Below the pieces are notes generated by a model. The model ran no database searches and was not told the DNA's origin. It saw only the letters and a program-made list of their open reading frames with translations. Below, piece by piece: positions 8,901-17,075 of a DNA stretch of 64,000 nucleotides. Position 1 is the first letter of the stretch. Each line of letters opens with the position of its first letter. Source of the DNA: UTCHB3 sp008363265 (GTDB lineage Bacteria > Bacteroidota > Ignavibacteria > Ignavibacteriales > Ignavibacteriaceae); NCBI GenBank assembly GCA_045863055.1, contig BTUW01000004.1:124001-188000 (forward strand), written 5' to 3'. Made by a program: the position numbers and the translations under genes.

Positions 8901-9996
8901 TCCATCTAATTTCTTGAGTTGAAAGTACCGGCCATAAAGATCCCCCGATCGGTTTTTCGATGAATATACTGTCAGTTGGTAAACCAATTGTGAAAACAGT
9001 ATCGCTTATGTCTTTGATTGATAAATTTAATATATCGGTGATTTGTATCCGACACTCATTTGAAATCGTATTTGGAATTTGCCAATTGTAATTCCCAGAA
9101 GTGGAATCGGTTACGGGTAACCAATCCAAACCGTTATTGGTAGAATATTGGATTCTCACCTTTGTGTCTCCATCCTGTAACCAACTGATAGTGTGTGATT
9201 CTCCATGGAACCATACTTCGTTACCATTTGGAGAAAAAAGTTGCAGAGTATCTCTATTGATTATGGAAAAATTCTGTGAAACAGCATAAACAGTGTCAGC
9301 AAAAATGTTATCATAAACTCTTATCTTACACTGATTTGAGTTGATACTGTCGGGTACTGTCCAACTATAATCTCCTGGTATTACAGTTCGATCAATATTA
9401 ATCCATGATGTGCCCCCATTTGTTGTATATTGGAGAAAAACCGTCCCGATGATAATGCTCCCCCCACATTTAATCGTGTGTTCAGTACCAGTTTTCCATA
9501 CTGATTGAGCATTAGGCTCTATAAAGTACACAGATGTCATAATACGATGGACTGAAAAATCTGAATTAGAGCAATCAAAATTCGAAAAATCCGATAAGTC
9601 ACTAATTCTGATTCTGACACTCGATGAGCTGATGTCTGGAATTTTCCAGTTAAAACTCTTTAATATCGCGTCTATCGCGGTAGCAATGGGATTCCAAGTC
9701 ACTCCTGAATTTGTCGAATATTCAATTTTAATCCTTGAAACAGCAGTCGAAGTCCAAGTGAGCGTTATTTGGTCATTTGCGTAAAATGTATCTACCGCGT
9801 TTGGATAGGTTACAGTTATGGAAGGAGTACTAATTCGATCACCTGGATTAAGAATGCAGGCTTCTGTTGGGCCATTTCTTAGTGATGAAGAAGAGCCAGC
9901 ATCGATTTGTCCTAGGTCATTATATTTATAGAATAGAGGATGAGAAAATAACGCAGTTTGAATAAGGAAACTAAGAACTATTGCAAGATTTTTCAT
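5971..9996 (-). CDS. Giant T9SS-exported surface protein with nine Ig-like repeats
   Basis: 1341 residues with a signal peptide (MKNLAIVLSFLIQTALFS). From about residue 58 to 870 there are nine divergent repeats of about 88 residues, each with the pattern (S/T)PNGGE.W..G....I.W, then Y(S/T)..G..W, then Y.W.(I/V)P and CRI(R/K)I. This is the bacterial Ig-like module resembling the fungal Kre9/KNH domain. A less repetitive beta-rich region follows, and the last 90 residues form a T9SS sorting domain (QNYPNPFNPQT ... RKMSLLK). It should be exported across the outer membrane and attached to the cell surface or released. It is the last gene of an operon with the caspase-like protein, 8 bp downstream of it. 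An adhesin or matrix role is an inference. Confidence 0.88.
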   Translation of the reverse strand: MKNLAIVLSFLIQTALFSHPLFYKYNDLGQIDAGSSSSLRNGPTEACILNPGDRISTPSITVTYPNAVDTFYANDQITLTWTSTAVSRIKIEYSTNSGVTWNPIATAIDAILKSFNWKIPDISSSSVRIRISDLSDFSNFDCSNSDFSVHRIMTSVYFIEPNAQSVWKTGTEHTIKCGGSIIIGTVFLQYTTNGGTSWINIDRTVIPGDYSWTVPDSINSNQCKIRVYDNIFADTVYAVSQNFSIINRDTLQLFSPNGNEVWFHGESHTISWLQDGDTKVRIQYSTNNGLDWLPVTDSTSGNYNWQIPNTISNECRIQITDILNLSIKDISDTVFTIGLPTDSIFIEKPIGGSLWPVLSTQEIRWTDYGVFYAIIDYSTDNGRNWTGIESTFGNSYFWEVPNLVSDSCRIRISDYENPLVYDVSDIFSFTQPTLQLITPNGGEEWKVGDYKTINWDHYGVRKVKLEYKTLYNGNWTIIVDSVLAENKSYVWQIPNAESVNCKVRVSYTDLNYIRDESDTTFSIVPNNYQFNFTSPAGGESWTVGSTKLITWVQVSVNELKLEYSTDNGVSWILISQSVPANDWQYSWVVPNTVSSDCLIRASASNIPSLIVISNPFSIIPPNLKIVFPNGNQNLFIGSTINITWLNDQVNYVDLEYTTNYGASWTQIAASIPADSGYFRWTIPDHPSDSCKIKIKSITDGSIQDESDSTFTISAPPIKSIVLDSPNGSESWRVGSIFDITWKSSQVNNIKLEYTVDDGLKWNIINGYTQASIGKYNWEIPNTPGTQCRVKITDIDDSLVWDQSDNLFNILAAKSLLLKSLNGGENVKSNGKFVIGWESQQISQVAVEFSINGGETWSLIATIDASTGTYIWDVPGNVTNQGKIRIFDAQDTTLKDQSQGVFTIYEYPTAITGSKMFSFSGKAISDYRMIGKPGSSSSKTIINYMSPGTFMEDYSVFDDNGTVSTNKTDYLLPYTDVFNPGRAYWILSTKPVKFGDDTEPAISTNEYGNYAIPLNPTWTMITNPFEKTVDWDRVRQENGLAQNTLLHAFNEAWTTSAILAPFTGYYFYNTTGLTHLKVPYDPNGSLQKSGPAEGVIQLNGKVLSIDAVQDARSMSKLQVSIDPNSTVDYDTTDYFAAPSTFEEVSITINSPELRTAYKRLQAESRPMSDNGLTFDIQFHNVSGNQTNLNVSGLDLFPDEEVFIYDTQIRKFYDLKETRSIIVPAHVKNRKYSLLIGTRSFIDSEKEKNTVSEFALMQNYPNPFNPQTVITYSIKEPANVTLSVYDVSGSLIGRLVDGYRSEGYHEAVFDAKNLASGVYIYQLDVRNGDNTVYTETRKMSLLK

Positions 9997-10004
9997 TTTA
10001 ATCT

Positions 10005-11678
10005 CTACTTACGAATAAAAAGAAACTGTCCACCTTCATCACCTGTGTTCTTTATTGGCTGATAAACAGGGCTTTGTTCTGAATTATTTGTTACCGGAAT
10101 CTGTATCTCATTGAACAATTGGCCTGCAGTAAAAAATTTAGACCTATTCATCTTTAAACTTTCAATAAAATAGAATGAAAAGACTGAATGGCCTTCTTTT
10201 CCGCCATCTGTAACCGGTTCAACTCCCCCAGAAGTAAGAGCGTACCTGGATTTTCGTTTGTAAACTTCTTGGAAATATTTTTCCGATTGCTCAAATTCCG
10301 GTTCCGTAGAATTTCCCCGGAAAATATCACCGCTAAAACAAGCATCCGATACCAATAATGTATGTTTAGAATTAATGCCGGCAATATATGTTTGAAGATC
10401 ATTATTCGAAATAAAACCCGCGCTTGAATTGGTTGTTGCATCAACCGGTACCCAAAATCCTTTACTCAGTTTCTCATTATACTGGCCATGCCCTGAATAG
10501 AAAATCAGTACATTATCATCCTTTTTAACACTGTCGATCAATTGCTCCAAAGCTGTGATTATGTTGGCTCTTGTTGCATCTTCATTGTAAAAAGAAATTA
10601 TATTGGTGAAACCATATTCACTTAAAAGAATTTCTTCGACTGCCTTGGCATCATTTACAGCATTTTTTAATGGTGACCAGAATCCTTTATAATTGTCAAT
10701 TCCGATAATTAGAGCATGATACTCGGCGATTAACGCCATGTCGTCTTGTCTCCAAACAATGTAAAATGTATCAATTCCAGTATTACCTGCACTATCTGTA
10801 GCTGCAACTATCACGGGATTTTCACCAATCTTTAAATCCAAGTCAATTGAAAACTCACCCGTTTCGTGCATTTCAGCAGGCTGTCTGTTGACAAATACTT
10901 CCAAAATCCCACTATCATCAACAGCCATCCCCACGATGTGCGCGGTTGATTTTGAGGTGATTATCTTCTGTCCTCGAGTAGCAGGTGGTTCAAGAATGAC
11001 AAAAGAAGGTGGGGTAACATCTGAAATGTACCAAACTTGAAAGGAGAAAGAATTTTTATTCTCAAGACTATCGGATGCTTCAATTATAAGAGTATTCAAC
11101 CCCGGTGTAAGTTGCGGGTCTAAGTAGTATTGACCGCCTTCAATGCTCTTTGATTTTTGTCCATTAACCAATGCTAATTTAATTCCGCTTGGATCCGAGA
11201 GATTCATTACGACAGGTATCTTTGCTTCTTTAGTTGAATAAAGTGATCCCGGGGTTATTTTCGGCTGCGCGATTTGAATTTCAGGTCCAGTGGTATCATT
11301 AGAAAGTTCAACCATGAACTCAAATCGCGCGGTATTATTGTTTTTATCGGAAGCCGCAATCGTTATTAGATTAATCCCGTTGGCCAGGCTTATTGATGCA
11401 TTAAAGCGATTCTGCTCATTTAATTCAATTTTCTGTGAATTTATTGAAAAATTAGAAATATTTTCTTCGTCAGTCACAAATCCCGATAGTTTAATGTTCA
11501 AATCTTTTACCCTATAGAGTGTCCCAGCAGTCACTGCAGGATACTCCAATGCGATGATCGGAGGCTTTTTATCATCGGCCTCTTTTAAGACTATCTTACC
11601 CTTCGGCGTGGTACCAGCGGACTGAGAAAAATGAAGCACAGGAGTCAGCAATAGGATAAACAGAAAAAGTGGTTTCAT
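10005..11678 (-). CDS. Exported caspase-family peptidase with N-terminal Ig-like domains
   Basis: 557 residues. A signal peptide (MKPLFLFILLLTPVLHFS) is followed by three Ig/cadherin-like modules (about residues 35-310), each with a NGQ/NRQ turn and an NTLIIEASDS-type strand. Residues about 320-557 form a C14 caspase-like domain: it begins YHALIIGIDNYKG, the catalytic histidine is His397 in YSGHGQ, and the nucleophile is Cys447 in SDACFSG, 50 residues later as in metacaspases and paracaspases. The dyad is intact, so a cysteine protease is likely; substrate specificity cannot be read. Location should be periplasmic or extracytoplasmic. It sits between a small membrane protein (14 bp upstream) and the giant T9SS protein (8 bp downstream). 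Confidence 0.9.
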   Translation of the reverse strand: MKPLFLFILLLTPVLHFSQSAGTTPKGKIVLKEADDKKPPIIALEYPAVTAGTLYRVKDLNIKLSGFVTDEENISNFSINSQKIELNEQNRFNASISLANGINLITIAASDKNNNTARFEFMVELSNDTTGPEIQIAQPKITPGSLYSTKEAKIPVVMNLSDPSGIKLALVNGQKSKSIEGGQYYLDPQLTPGLNTLIIEASDSLENKNSFSFQVWYISDVTPPSFVILEPPATRGQKIITSKSTAHIVGMAVDDSGILEVFVNRQPAEMHETGEFSIDLDLKIGENPVIVAATDSAGNTGIDTFYIVWRQDDMALIAEYHALIIGIDNYKGFWSPLKNAVNDAKAVEEILLSEYGFTNIISFYNEDATRANIITALEQLIDSVKKDDNVLIFYSGHGQYNEKLSKGFWVPVDATTNSSAGFISNNDLQTYIAGINSKHTLLVSDACFSGDIFRGNSTEPEFEQSEKYFQEVYKRKSRYALTSGGVEPVTDGGKEGHSVFSFYFIESLKMNRSKFFTAGQLFNEIQIPVTNNSEQSPVYQPIKNTGDEGGQFLFIRK

Positions 11679-11692
11679 CGCGTACCTCTCAA

Positions 11693-12169
11693 CTATGGTC
11701 TTGCCGGTGGCGAAGGAAGTTTAGTTGTACTCGTCTCTTCCTGACTTTTACCTCCCAACAGGATTGCAGCGATAGTCCCGCCACCTAAAAGTGCAGCACT
11801 TCCTATGTAATAGTACCATGGACTGATTCCAACTTCTTCGATGGAAACTTCAAAATAGAAGTCATCACCATCAGCAAATTGTTGAGTTTCTGAGTCTAAT
11901 AATTCCCAGATGATCGTACACATCTTCTGAGCAAAATAGCCTTCACCAATATCTCCTTTCAATGACTTCGGTTCGTATGCAAAATCCACATTCTGTCCTC
12001 GCCTTAATTTGACATTCACCTTATACTCGTCATCCGGATCACCTTCAAACTTGAAATAAATGTAAATTGAATTATCTTTTACTTCAAAATTGGCTTCAAC
12101 TTTTTCTTGGGCAAAATTCGCCTCCTGAAGTAGTAACAGGGAGATGATAATTAAGTAGAGAGATTTCAT
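11693..12169 (-). CDS. Small membrane-anchored protein, first gene of the caspase operon
   Basis: 158 residues: signal peptide (MKSLYLIIISLLLLQEANFA), a beta-rich acidic domain of about 95 residues (YKVNVKLRRGQNVDF..., EVSIEEVG), one membrane segment near residues 120-140 (WYYYIGSAALLGGGTIAAILLGG cut short here to its helix), and a proline/threonine-rich tail. The order suggests a domain outside the membrane with its tail inside, or an outer-membrane lipid-facing anchor. I do not recognise the family. Its position directly before the caspase gene suggests a partner, inhibitor or anchor, but nothing in the sequence proves that. Confidence 0.7.
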   Translation of the reverse strand: MKSLYLIIISLLLLQEANFAQEKVEANFEVKDNSIYIYFKFEGDPDDEYKVNVKLRRGQNVDFAYEPKSLKGDIGEGYFAQKMCTIIWELLDSETQQFADGDDFYFEVSIEEVGISPWYYYIGSAALLGGGTIAAILLGGKSQEETSTTKLPSPPARP

Positions 12170-12486
12170 GGTGAACTCGCGGTGAGTTTACTGATTGCGA
12201 TTTGCTGGAAATTAATTGCTGGGACGCTCCCCGAGAGAGGGGAACCCTGGGCGCCTCGTTTAGGAGGGAAGGGGATTCAGGTGATGACCGAAACATTACT
12301 CTATAGTTGTTCACAACTATACTTTCAATTAATTCTGAGTGTATTCAGTATTCTTATCGGCAATATAATTATTGTTTTATCAAGAGTCAAGCAAATAATA
12401 AAATTTTGTGAGTTCCCGCACTATTTTGAAGAGAGCTTGAAATTGGATAATATAGATGTTTGAAAAATGAAAATAAAGAGACTTAA
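12170..12486. other. Divergent intergenic region, no gene supported
   Basis: It separates the minus-strand caspase operon from the plus-strand gene at 12487 and must hold promoters for both. A GC-rich patch at about 12220-12290 contains a small hairpin (CCCC-GAGA-GAGGGG) and looks like an intergenic repeat; the rest is AT-rich. A 93-codon open frame across it is not credible as a protein. Confidence 0.5.
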
Positions 12487-13461
12487 TTGAAAAGATATCT
12501 CCTCTTCTCATTGGTAGTGCTGCTAACAGTGATAACGCTGATTTTAGGTATTGGCATCACCCCTCCCGCGAATTCAACTGTTCTGAACGGAAGTGTGGCC
12601 GACTCTATCGACTCAAATGCTGTTTCAGCTGACACTTCCCCGGATTCTTCGATAAACTGGTCGGAATTTGTAAACAAGGATCAGATCTCCCTGGCATGGG
12701 CAGCACCGAAGGAAAAGTTGAAAGGAAAAAATGTCCTCATCACAATGGGTGGAATGGGGGCAAAACTTGAATGGGTGCAGGGATGGACGGAGGAACTCTA
12801 CCGGGCGAAACTTATAGAATTCAATATCGGATTGGTGATCGCCGTGAAGGGCCCAAGGGAAGAGTATTACGATGCCCGGGAGATCGCAATCAGAGATCTG
12901 ACAAAGAGGTTTGTTGATGCATACCGTGAATACGGAATGGGAGAGACCTATCTGATAGTGCATTCCAGCGGGGTTTTCCCCGCGCATGAGATGTTCGATC
13001 ACCTGTGGCTTGGGGGCGATGATCCCAAATCGAAGAAGCAAAAACCGCGAAAACTTGAAGTGATCGATACTAAAGGGATCACGAAGAACAAGATCAATTA
13101 CATCATGCTCGATGGCGAACTCGGAATTCCGAAGGGCTACACATTGATACAAGAAATGGTTGTCAACCTTAAGAAACTATACTCGTTTTACGCGATCGAT
13201 GCCGACACAAAAACGCTTTCGGGCATGGCCCATGAAGCCAAAAAAGTAAAAGAAAAATTCCCCGAAACCGTGCTTCATGAGTTTATCGCCAAAAACTCAG
13301 GCTGCAACCCGGGGGCGAAGTGGTGCGTCCATGAAACCCTTATCACCACCCGGCCGCACAATCCCGCCCGCTACGATCTCGAAAAGGATTACACCATGTT
13401 CGATTCTACAAGAAGAGTTGTTACGGAATATATGGATATAGTTAATAGCTACTGCTATTAG
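12487..13461 (+). CDS. Exported alpha/beta-hydrolase-like protein
   Basis: 324 residues, starting at a TTG with AAAGAG about 8 bases before it; the nearby ATG at 12468 is in another frame and stops at once. The N-terminus is a signal peptide or membrane anchor (LLFSLVVLLTVITLILGIGI), followed by a Ser/Asp-rich linker. The core reads VLITMGGMGAKLEW, then a probable nucleophile elbow LIVHSSGVFPAHEMF (near residue 160), NYIMLDGE, and a late WCVHETLITT that could supply the histidine. This order fits an alpha/beta hydrolase, but the elbow is H-S-S-G rather than the standard G-x-S-x-G. It converges on the AlbA_2 gene, and a palindrome separates the two stops. Confidence 0.6.
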   Translation: MKRYLLFSLVVLLTVITLILGIGITPPANSTVLNGSVADSIDSNAVSADTSPDSSINWSEFVNKDQISLAWAAPKEKLKGKNVLITMGGMGAKLEWVQGWTEELYRAKLIEFNIGLVIAVKGPREEYYDAREIAIRDLTKRFVDAYREYGMGETYLIVHSSGVFPAHEMFDHLWLGGDDPKSKKQKPRKLEVIDTKGITKNKINYIMLDGELGIPKGYTLIQEMVVNLKKLYSFYAIDADTKTLSGMAHEAKKVKEKFPETVLHEFIAKNSGCNPGAKWCVHETLITTRPHNPARYDLEKDYTMFDSTRRVVTEYMDIVNSYCY

Positions 13462-13467
13462 CTATTA

Positions 13468-13478
13468 TCCGCGGCGGA
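13468..13478. repeat. Shortened palindrome TCCGCGGCGGA between convergent stops
   Basis: This copy of the dispersed palindrome lacks 3 bp of one arm. It occupies the 17-bp gap between the stop of the hydrolase-like gene and the stop of the AlbA_2 gene. Confidence 0.7.
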
Positions 13479-14723
13479 CTAAAACTTAACCGGATAGATT
13501 GTAGTGGTAACAGATTCCTCACCGAATTCGAATTTTGGAGCAGGACAGCCTGCTTCTGACAAGGTCCGAAGAATTGTAGGAATGCCTTGACCTTCGCCCT
13601 GAGCGAGTTGGAGTTTGTTGAAGAAGTATGCCAGGGTTTGATTACGCCAGAATGGAGCGGCTCTTCCGGCGAGGAAGGTTTCCCTGTCGATCTGCCTGGG
13701 GAGCCGGCCTGGTGAGTAGAACTCAATCCTGTCGCTGAAAACTGTTATACGAACCGGCTGCTCCACTTCATAGTCACGGTGAACTATACAATTAACCACA
13801 GCTTCCTGCAGGGCCCGCATGGGGTACTTTACACGGTTAGGTTCCGGCGAAGTTTTTTCGAAAAATGTCGGAGCCTCCAACCTCAAAAGGTCGATAAGTT
13901 TTCTGGCCTGTTGAACTATGTCGCCGGATATCTCATGCCTGAAACCGAACTGTTCACTTCTGTCAGTTCCCTTATACACTGAGAAATATGCGAAAGCACC
14001 GTTGAAATACTTAACAGGCTCTTTCGAGAATAACAGAAGCGAAAAATTTCTGGGACGGGCCAGATTGTCGATTCCTTCCGTACCAAGGAATGGGGGAATG
14101 TAGGCTGAGATCGATGACTTGGTTGAGAGGTAATCATCGACACTTTTCTTCTCATCCCATAGTCTCATTTCCTGTAAGTAGTTACGGAGAATTATCAGAT
14201 CGAGGTCACCCGGGGCTGATGATCTGTTTATCTGTTTATCCCAGGCAGGCTGAACACCTTTCATTCTGAACAGGTCCATGATCAACCCGTTTCTTGCCTC
14301 CCTGGTTTGACGGCCCGTCCTGACGAAATAGACTGTTTCGTTGGTCCTGGCACTGCGGAACGAATGTGCTTTTTCACTTGCCACAATTACAAAAACAATA
14401 ACCCTCTTTTCATCAGATACCGGTATCTCTTCAATGATAGGAACAATTGGAGGTGACACCCGTTCACGGAGCATTGTTACCACTTTACCTTCGATCTCTT
14501 TGAGTCTGGATGAAGTCAATCCCTTCAACTCAACTTTCTGAAATCCAAACTCATCTGTGGTCTCAGCAGCACCACAGACTATATACCCGCCTCCAAGATT
14601 TGAATAATCATTGGCAAAGGCCACCGCAGTCTTCACGACATCTTCTATGTCGGCGACATTCTCTTTCCACTCAACTCTTTCACTCTCTCTTTTCGAGAGT
14701 TCATCAAGATCGATAAAATTCAT
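13479..14723 (-). CDS. AlbA_2 (Schlafen-type) ATP-binding protein
   Basis: 414 residues. The N-terminal domain starts SKRESERVEWKENV and has the AlbA_2 core GGGYIVCGAAE and VYFVRTGRQTREA (about residues 10-145). The C-terminal half matches the HATPase_c_4 region: ALQEAVVNCIVHRDYEVEQPVRI, FYSPGRLP and GEGQGIPTIL. Proteins of this build are often labelled RecG-like or transcriptional regulators and probably bind nucleic acid through AlbA_2 with an ATP-binding GHKL-like fold. No DNA-binding winged helix is evident at the C-terminus, which ends soon after the ATPase region. It is transcribed alone. Confidence 0.85.
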   Translation of the reverse strand: MNFIDLDELSKRESERVEWKENVADIEDVVKTAVAFANDYSNLGGGYIVCGAAETTDEFGFQKVELKGLTSSRLKEIEGKVVTMLRERVSPPIVPIIEEIPVSDEKRVIVFVIVASEKAHSFRSARTNETVYFVRTGRQTREARNGLIMDLFRMKGVQPAWDKQINRSSAPGDLDLIILRNYLQEMRLWDEKKSVDDYLSTKSSISAYIPPFLGTEGIDNLARPRNFSLLLFSKEPVKYFNGAFAYFSVYKGTDRSEQFGFRHEISGDIVQQARKLIDLLRLEAPTFFEKTSPEPNRVKYPMRALQEAVVNCIVHRDYEVEQPVRITVFSDRIEFYSPGRLPRQIDRETFLAGRAAPFWRNQTLAYFFNKLQLAQGEGQGIPTILRTLSEAGCPAPKFEFGEESVTTTIYPVKF

Positions 14724-14854
14724 ATGGTTGCTGTTTTGATATCAGTAATAAAGAGTCACCACAATGGATTCGTATAAAACGGTTGTATTTGTAAAGAAAC
14801 GGTATAACGATTCGCAAATTACTAAAAAACCACCAAATTAGAGGTTAAAGGCTT

Positions 14855-14870
14855 GTCCGCCGCGGCGGAC
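14855..14870. repeat. 16-bp palindrome GTCCGCCGCGGCGGAC
   Basis: Perfect palindrome, 4 bp downstream of the mnmA stop codon on the minus strand. Same core as the copies at 3378 and 53081. Confidence 0.85.
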
Positions 14871-14874
14871 CAAA

Positions 14875-15936
14875 CTATATCCCAAAAATCAAACTGCCGC
14901 CGAGGCAATAACCATTCTGATAGAAGACGGCGAACTGGCCGGGGGCGATGCCTTTATCGGGTTTGTCGATGGTGACGAGGCCGGAGACCTCATTCTCGAT
15001 CTTGAGTGTGCAGTTGTAATAATTGGGTCCATGGCGGACCTTAACCTTCAGCCCCTCTAAATTTTCAGGAGGGGCACCCGCGAACCAGTTGAAGTTCGTC
15101 ACCAGGAACTTGTCGCGTTCCTTGTCGATCGAGCTGTATTCCCGGGAGATGTAAATAACATTCTCTTCGATAGCTTTCTGCACCACATACCAGGGTCCAC
15201 CGCTGAGACCGAGCCCCGAGCGCTGCCCGATGGTATAATAGTAATATCCGCTGTGTTTCCCCATTACCTTGCCGGTATCGAAATCGACCATGTCGCCGGG
15301 ATGCTCACCGAGGTGGAATTTTATGAAATCCTTAAACTTGATCTGTCCCAGAAAGCAGATACCCTGGCTGTCTTTTTTGTCGTGGGTGGCGAGTTCATGT
15401 CTTGCTGCCACTTCCCGCACCTGACTCTTCTTCAGCGAACTGATTGGGAACATCGCCCTTGAAAGCTGTTTCTGGTTCAGATATGAAAGAAAATAGGTCT
15501 GGTCTTTAACAGGGTCGGGGGTAACTTTCAGTATATGCCTGCCGTTTATCTCTTCAACCCCGGCGTAGTGACCTGTGGCCACTTTTTCGTATGAACCGTC
15601 GATCCTGTCGAAAAATTTGCCGAATTTTATCAGACTGTTGCAGAAAATATCAGGGTTAGGGGTTCTTCCGGCCTTTATCTCGTCGATGGTGTAGGTTACC
15701 ACAGCATCCCAGTACTCATTCTGCATCGAGATAACCTCAAACGGCACACCGAGTTTCGAAGTGACGGCTTCGCAGTATTTGATATCATCTTCCCAAGGGC
15801 AGTCGCCGAGTGAAGTGAACTCATCCTGTAGCCATATTTTCAGATAAAAAGCGGTGACATCGTGTCCTTGTTCTTTCAGGAGGGCGAGAGCAACCGAGCT
15901 ATCGACACCGCCGGAGAGGAGAAGTGCAGTTTTCAT
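14875..15936 (-). CDS. mnmA: tRNA-specific 2-thiouridylase MnmA
   Basis: 353 residues, the usual family length. It uses ATP and persulfide sulfur to thiolate U34 of tRNA-Lys, -Glu and -Gln in the cytoplasm. The PP-loop is LLSGGVDSSVALALL at the N-terminus. The first catalytic cysteine lies in NPDIFCNSLIKFG and the second in the DSQGICFLGQIKF segment. ATGHYA, KDQTYFLS, YYYTIGQRSGLG and a C-terminal beta domain (LKVKVRHG) complete the match. The ATG at 15936 is directly in front of the PP-loop and fits. The gene is monocistronic, divergent from metF. Confidence 0.96.
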   Translation of the reverse strand: MKTALLLSGGVDSSVALALLKEQGHDVTAFYLKIWLQDEFTSLGDCPWEDDIKYCEAVTSKLGVPFEVISMQNEYWDAVVTYTIDEIKAGRTPNPDIFCNSLIKFGKFFDRIDGSYEKVATGHYAGVEEINGRHILKVTPDPVKDQTYFLSYLNQKQLSRAMFPISSLKKSQVREVAARHELATHDKKDSQGICFLGQIKFKDFIKFHLGEHPGDMVDFDTGKVMGKHSGYYYYTIGQRSGLGLSGGPWYVVQKAIEENVIYISREYSSIDKERDKFLVTNFNWFAGAPPENLEGLKVKVRHGPNYYNCTLKIENEVSGLVTIDKPDKGIAPGQFAVFYQNGYCLGGSLIFGI

Positions 15937-16099
15937 TTCAGAGAATTTTCAGTAATTTCAACAATGGGTAAAAAGAAGTAACCCCCGGAAAACCAACAAA
16001 GTTGCCACATCCGGGATAATTTTTCATAATTATAGTTTAAATTTACGGATTCGATTTAAGTTATTATAATTAAACAAATTCAACGAATACCGAGACCAG

Positions 16100-17050
16100 A
16101 TGAAAGTTACAGAAGTACTTGCGAACGCGAAGAAGCCACTGATCAGTTTTGAGATCATCCCACCCAAGAGGGGCGGCGATATCGGCAGCCTGCTGAACAC
16201 GATCGAGAACATCTCGCAGTACAAACCCCCGTTCATCGATATCACCAGCCATGCGGCTGAAGTGATCTATGAAGAAACCCCTAAAGGGATCAGGAAAAAG
16301 GTGATCAGAAAGCGCCCCGGCACGCTCGGCATCTGCGCTCTGATCCAGAATAAATACGGAATTGAAGCCGTTCCCCACATCCTCTGCAAGAATTTCACAA
16401 AGGAGGAGACCGAGGATTTTCTTATTGAACTCGGCTATTTGGGTGTAAACAACGTTCTCGCCATTCAGGGCGACGACAAAGGTTTTGAGAAGGAAGTGTC
16501 GGAGGGGCGAACCATTAATAAATATGCCCTCGATCTGGTAAAGCAGGTTACCGACATGAACAAGGGCATCTACCTTGAGGAAGAACTGCTCGACGCGAAA
16601 CCATCAAATTTCTGTATTGGCGTTTCAGGTTATCCTGAGAAGCACTATGAGGCTCCGAATCTAAAGACCGACATGTACTTTACAAAACAGAAGATCGAAG
16701 CCGGGGCAGATTATATTGTAACCCAGATGTTCTTTGAGAACAAGGCGTTCTTCAATTACAAAAACGTGGCAGTTGAGATGGGGATAAATGCTCCCATTTT
16801 ACCGGGACTTAAGATAATTACATCAAAAGCCCATTTAACCGGAATTCCGAAGAACTTTTACATCAACATTCCGGAAGAACTTACGGGCGAAATTCTCGAA
16901 GCGAAACCGGAGCATGTTATGGAGATCGGCGTTAACTGGGCGGTTAAACAGGCCGAAGAGCTGATCAATTCGGGTGTGCCGTGCCTCCACTTCTACATTA
17001 TGCAGAATCCGAAACCGGTTAACATGCTGATGCAGAAACTGAAAATCTAA
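16100..17050 (+). CDS. metF: 5,10-methylenetetrahydrofolate reductase MetF
   Basis: 316-residue FAD-dependent reductase that makes 5-methyl-THF for methionine synthesis. The N-terminal SFEIIPPKRGGD carries the conserved catalytic glutamate, followed by DITSHAAE, LGVNNVLAIQGDD (normally LRGD) and CIGVSGYPEKHYEAPN. ADYIVTQMFFENKAFF and the PILPGLKIIT segment follow, all in TIM-barrel order. The length fits the longer Bacteroidota form. It leads a closely spaced plus-strand run (25 bp to the next gene) and is divergent from mnmA. No S-box or other methionine riboswitch was recognised upstream. Confidence 0.94.
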   Translation: MKVTEVLANAKKPLISFEIIPPKRGGDIGSLLNTIENISQYKPPFIDITSHAAEVIYEETPKGIRKKVIRKRPGTLGICALIQNKYGIEAVPHILCKNFTKEETEDFLIELGYLGVNNVLAIQGDDKGFEKEVSEGRTINKYALDLVKQVTDMNKGIYLEEELLDAKPSNFCIGVSGYPEKHYEAPNLKTDMYFTKQKIEAGADYIVTQMFFENKAFFNYKNVAVEMGINAPILPGLKIITSKAHLTGIPKNFYINIPEELTGEILEAKPEHVMEIGVNWAVKQAEELINSGVPCLHFYIMQNPKPVNMLMQKLKI

Positions 17051-17075
17051 TTAGTTTTTCCGGGAAGGGAATAAA

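Noticed and set aside
12182..12463. 93-codon frame in the gap before the hydrolase-like gene
   Set aside because: Starts at the caspase operon start region and runs through a GC-rich repeat; no family character.
15937..16099. S-box riboswitch before metF
   Set aside because: No matching conserved S-box stems or K-turn could be seen in the 163-bp gap.
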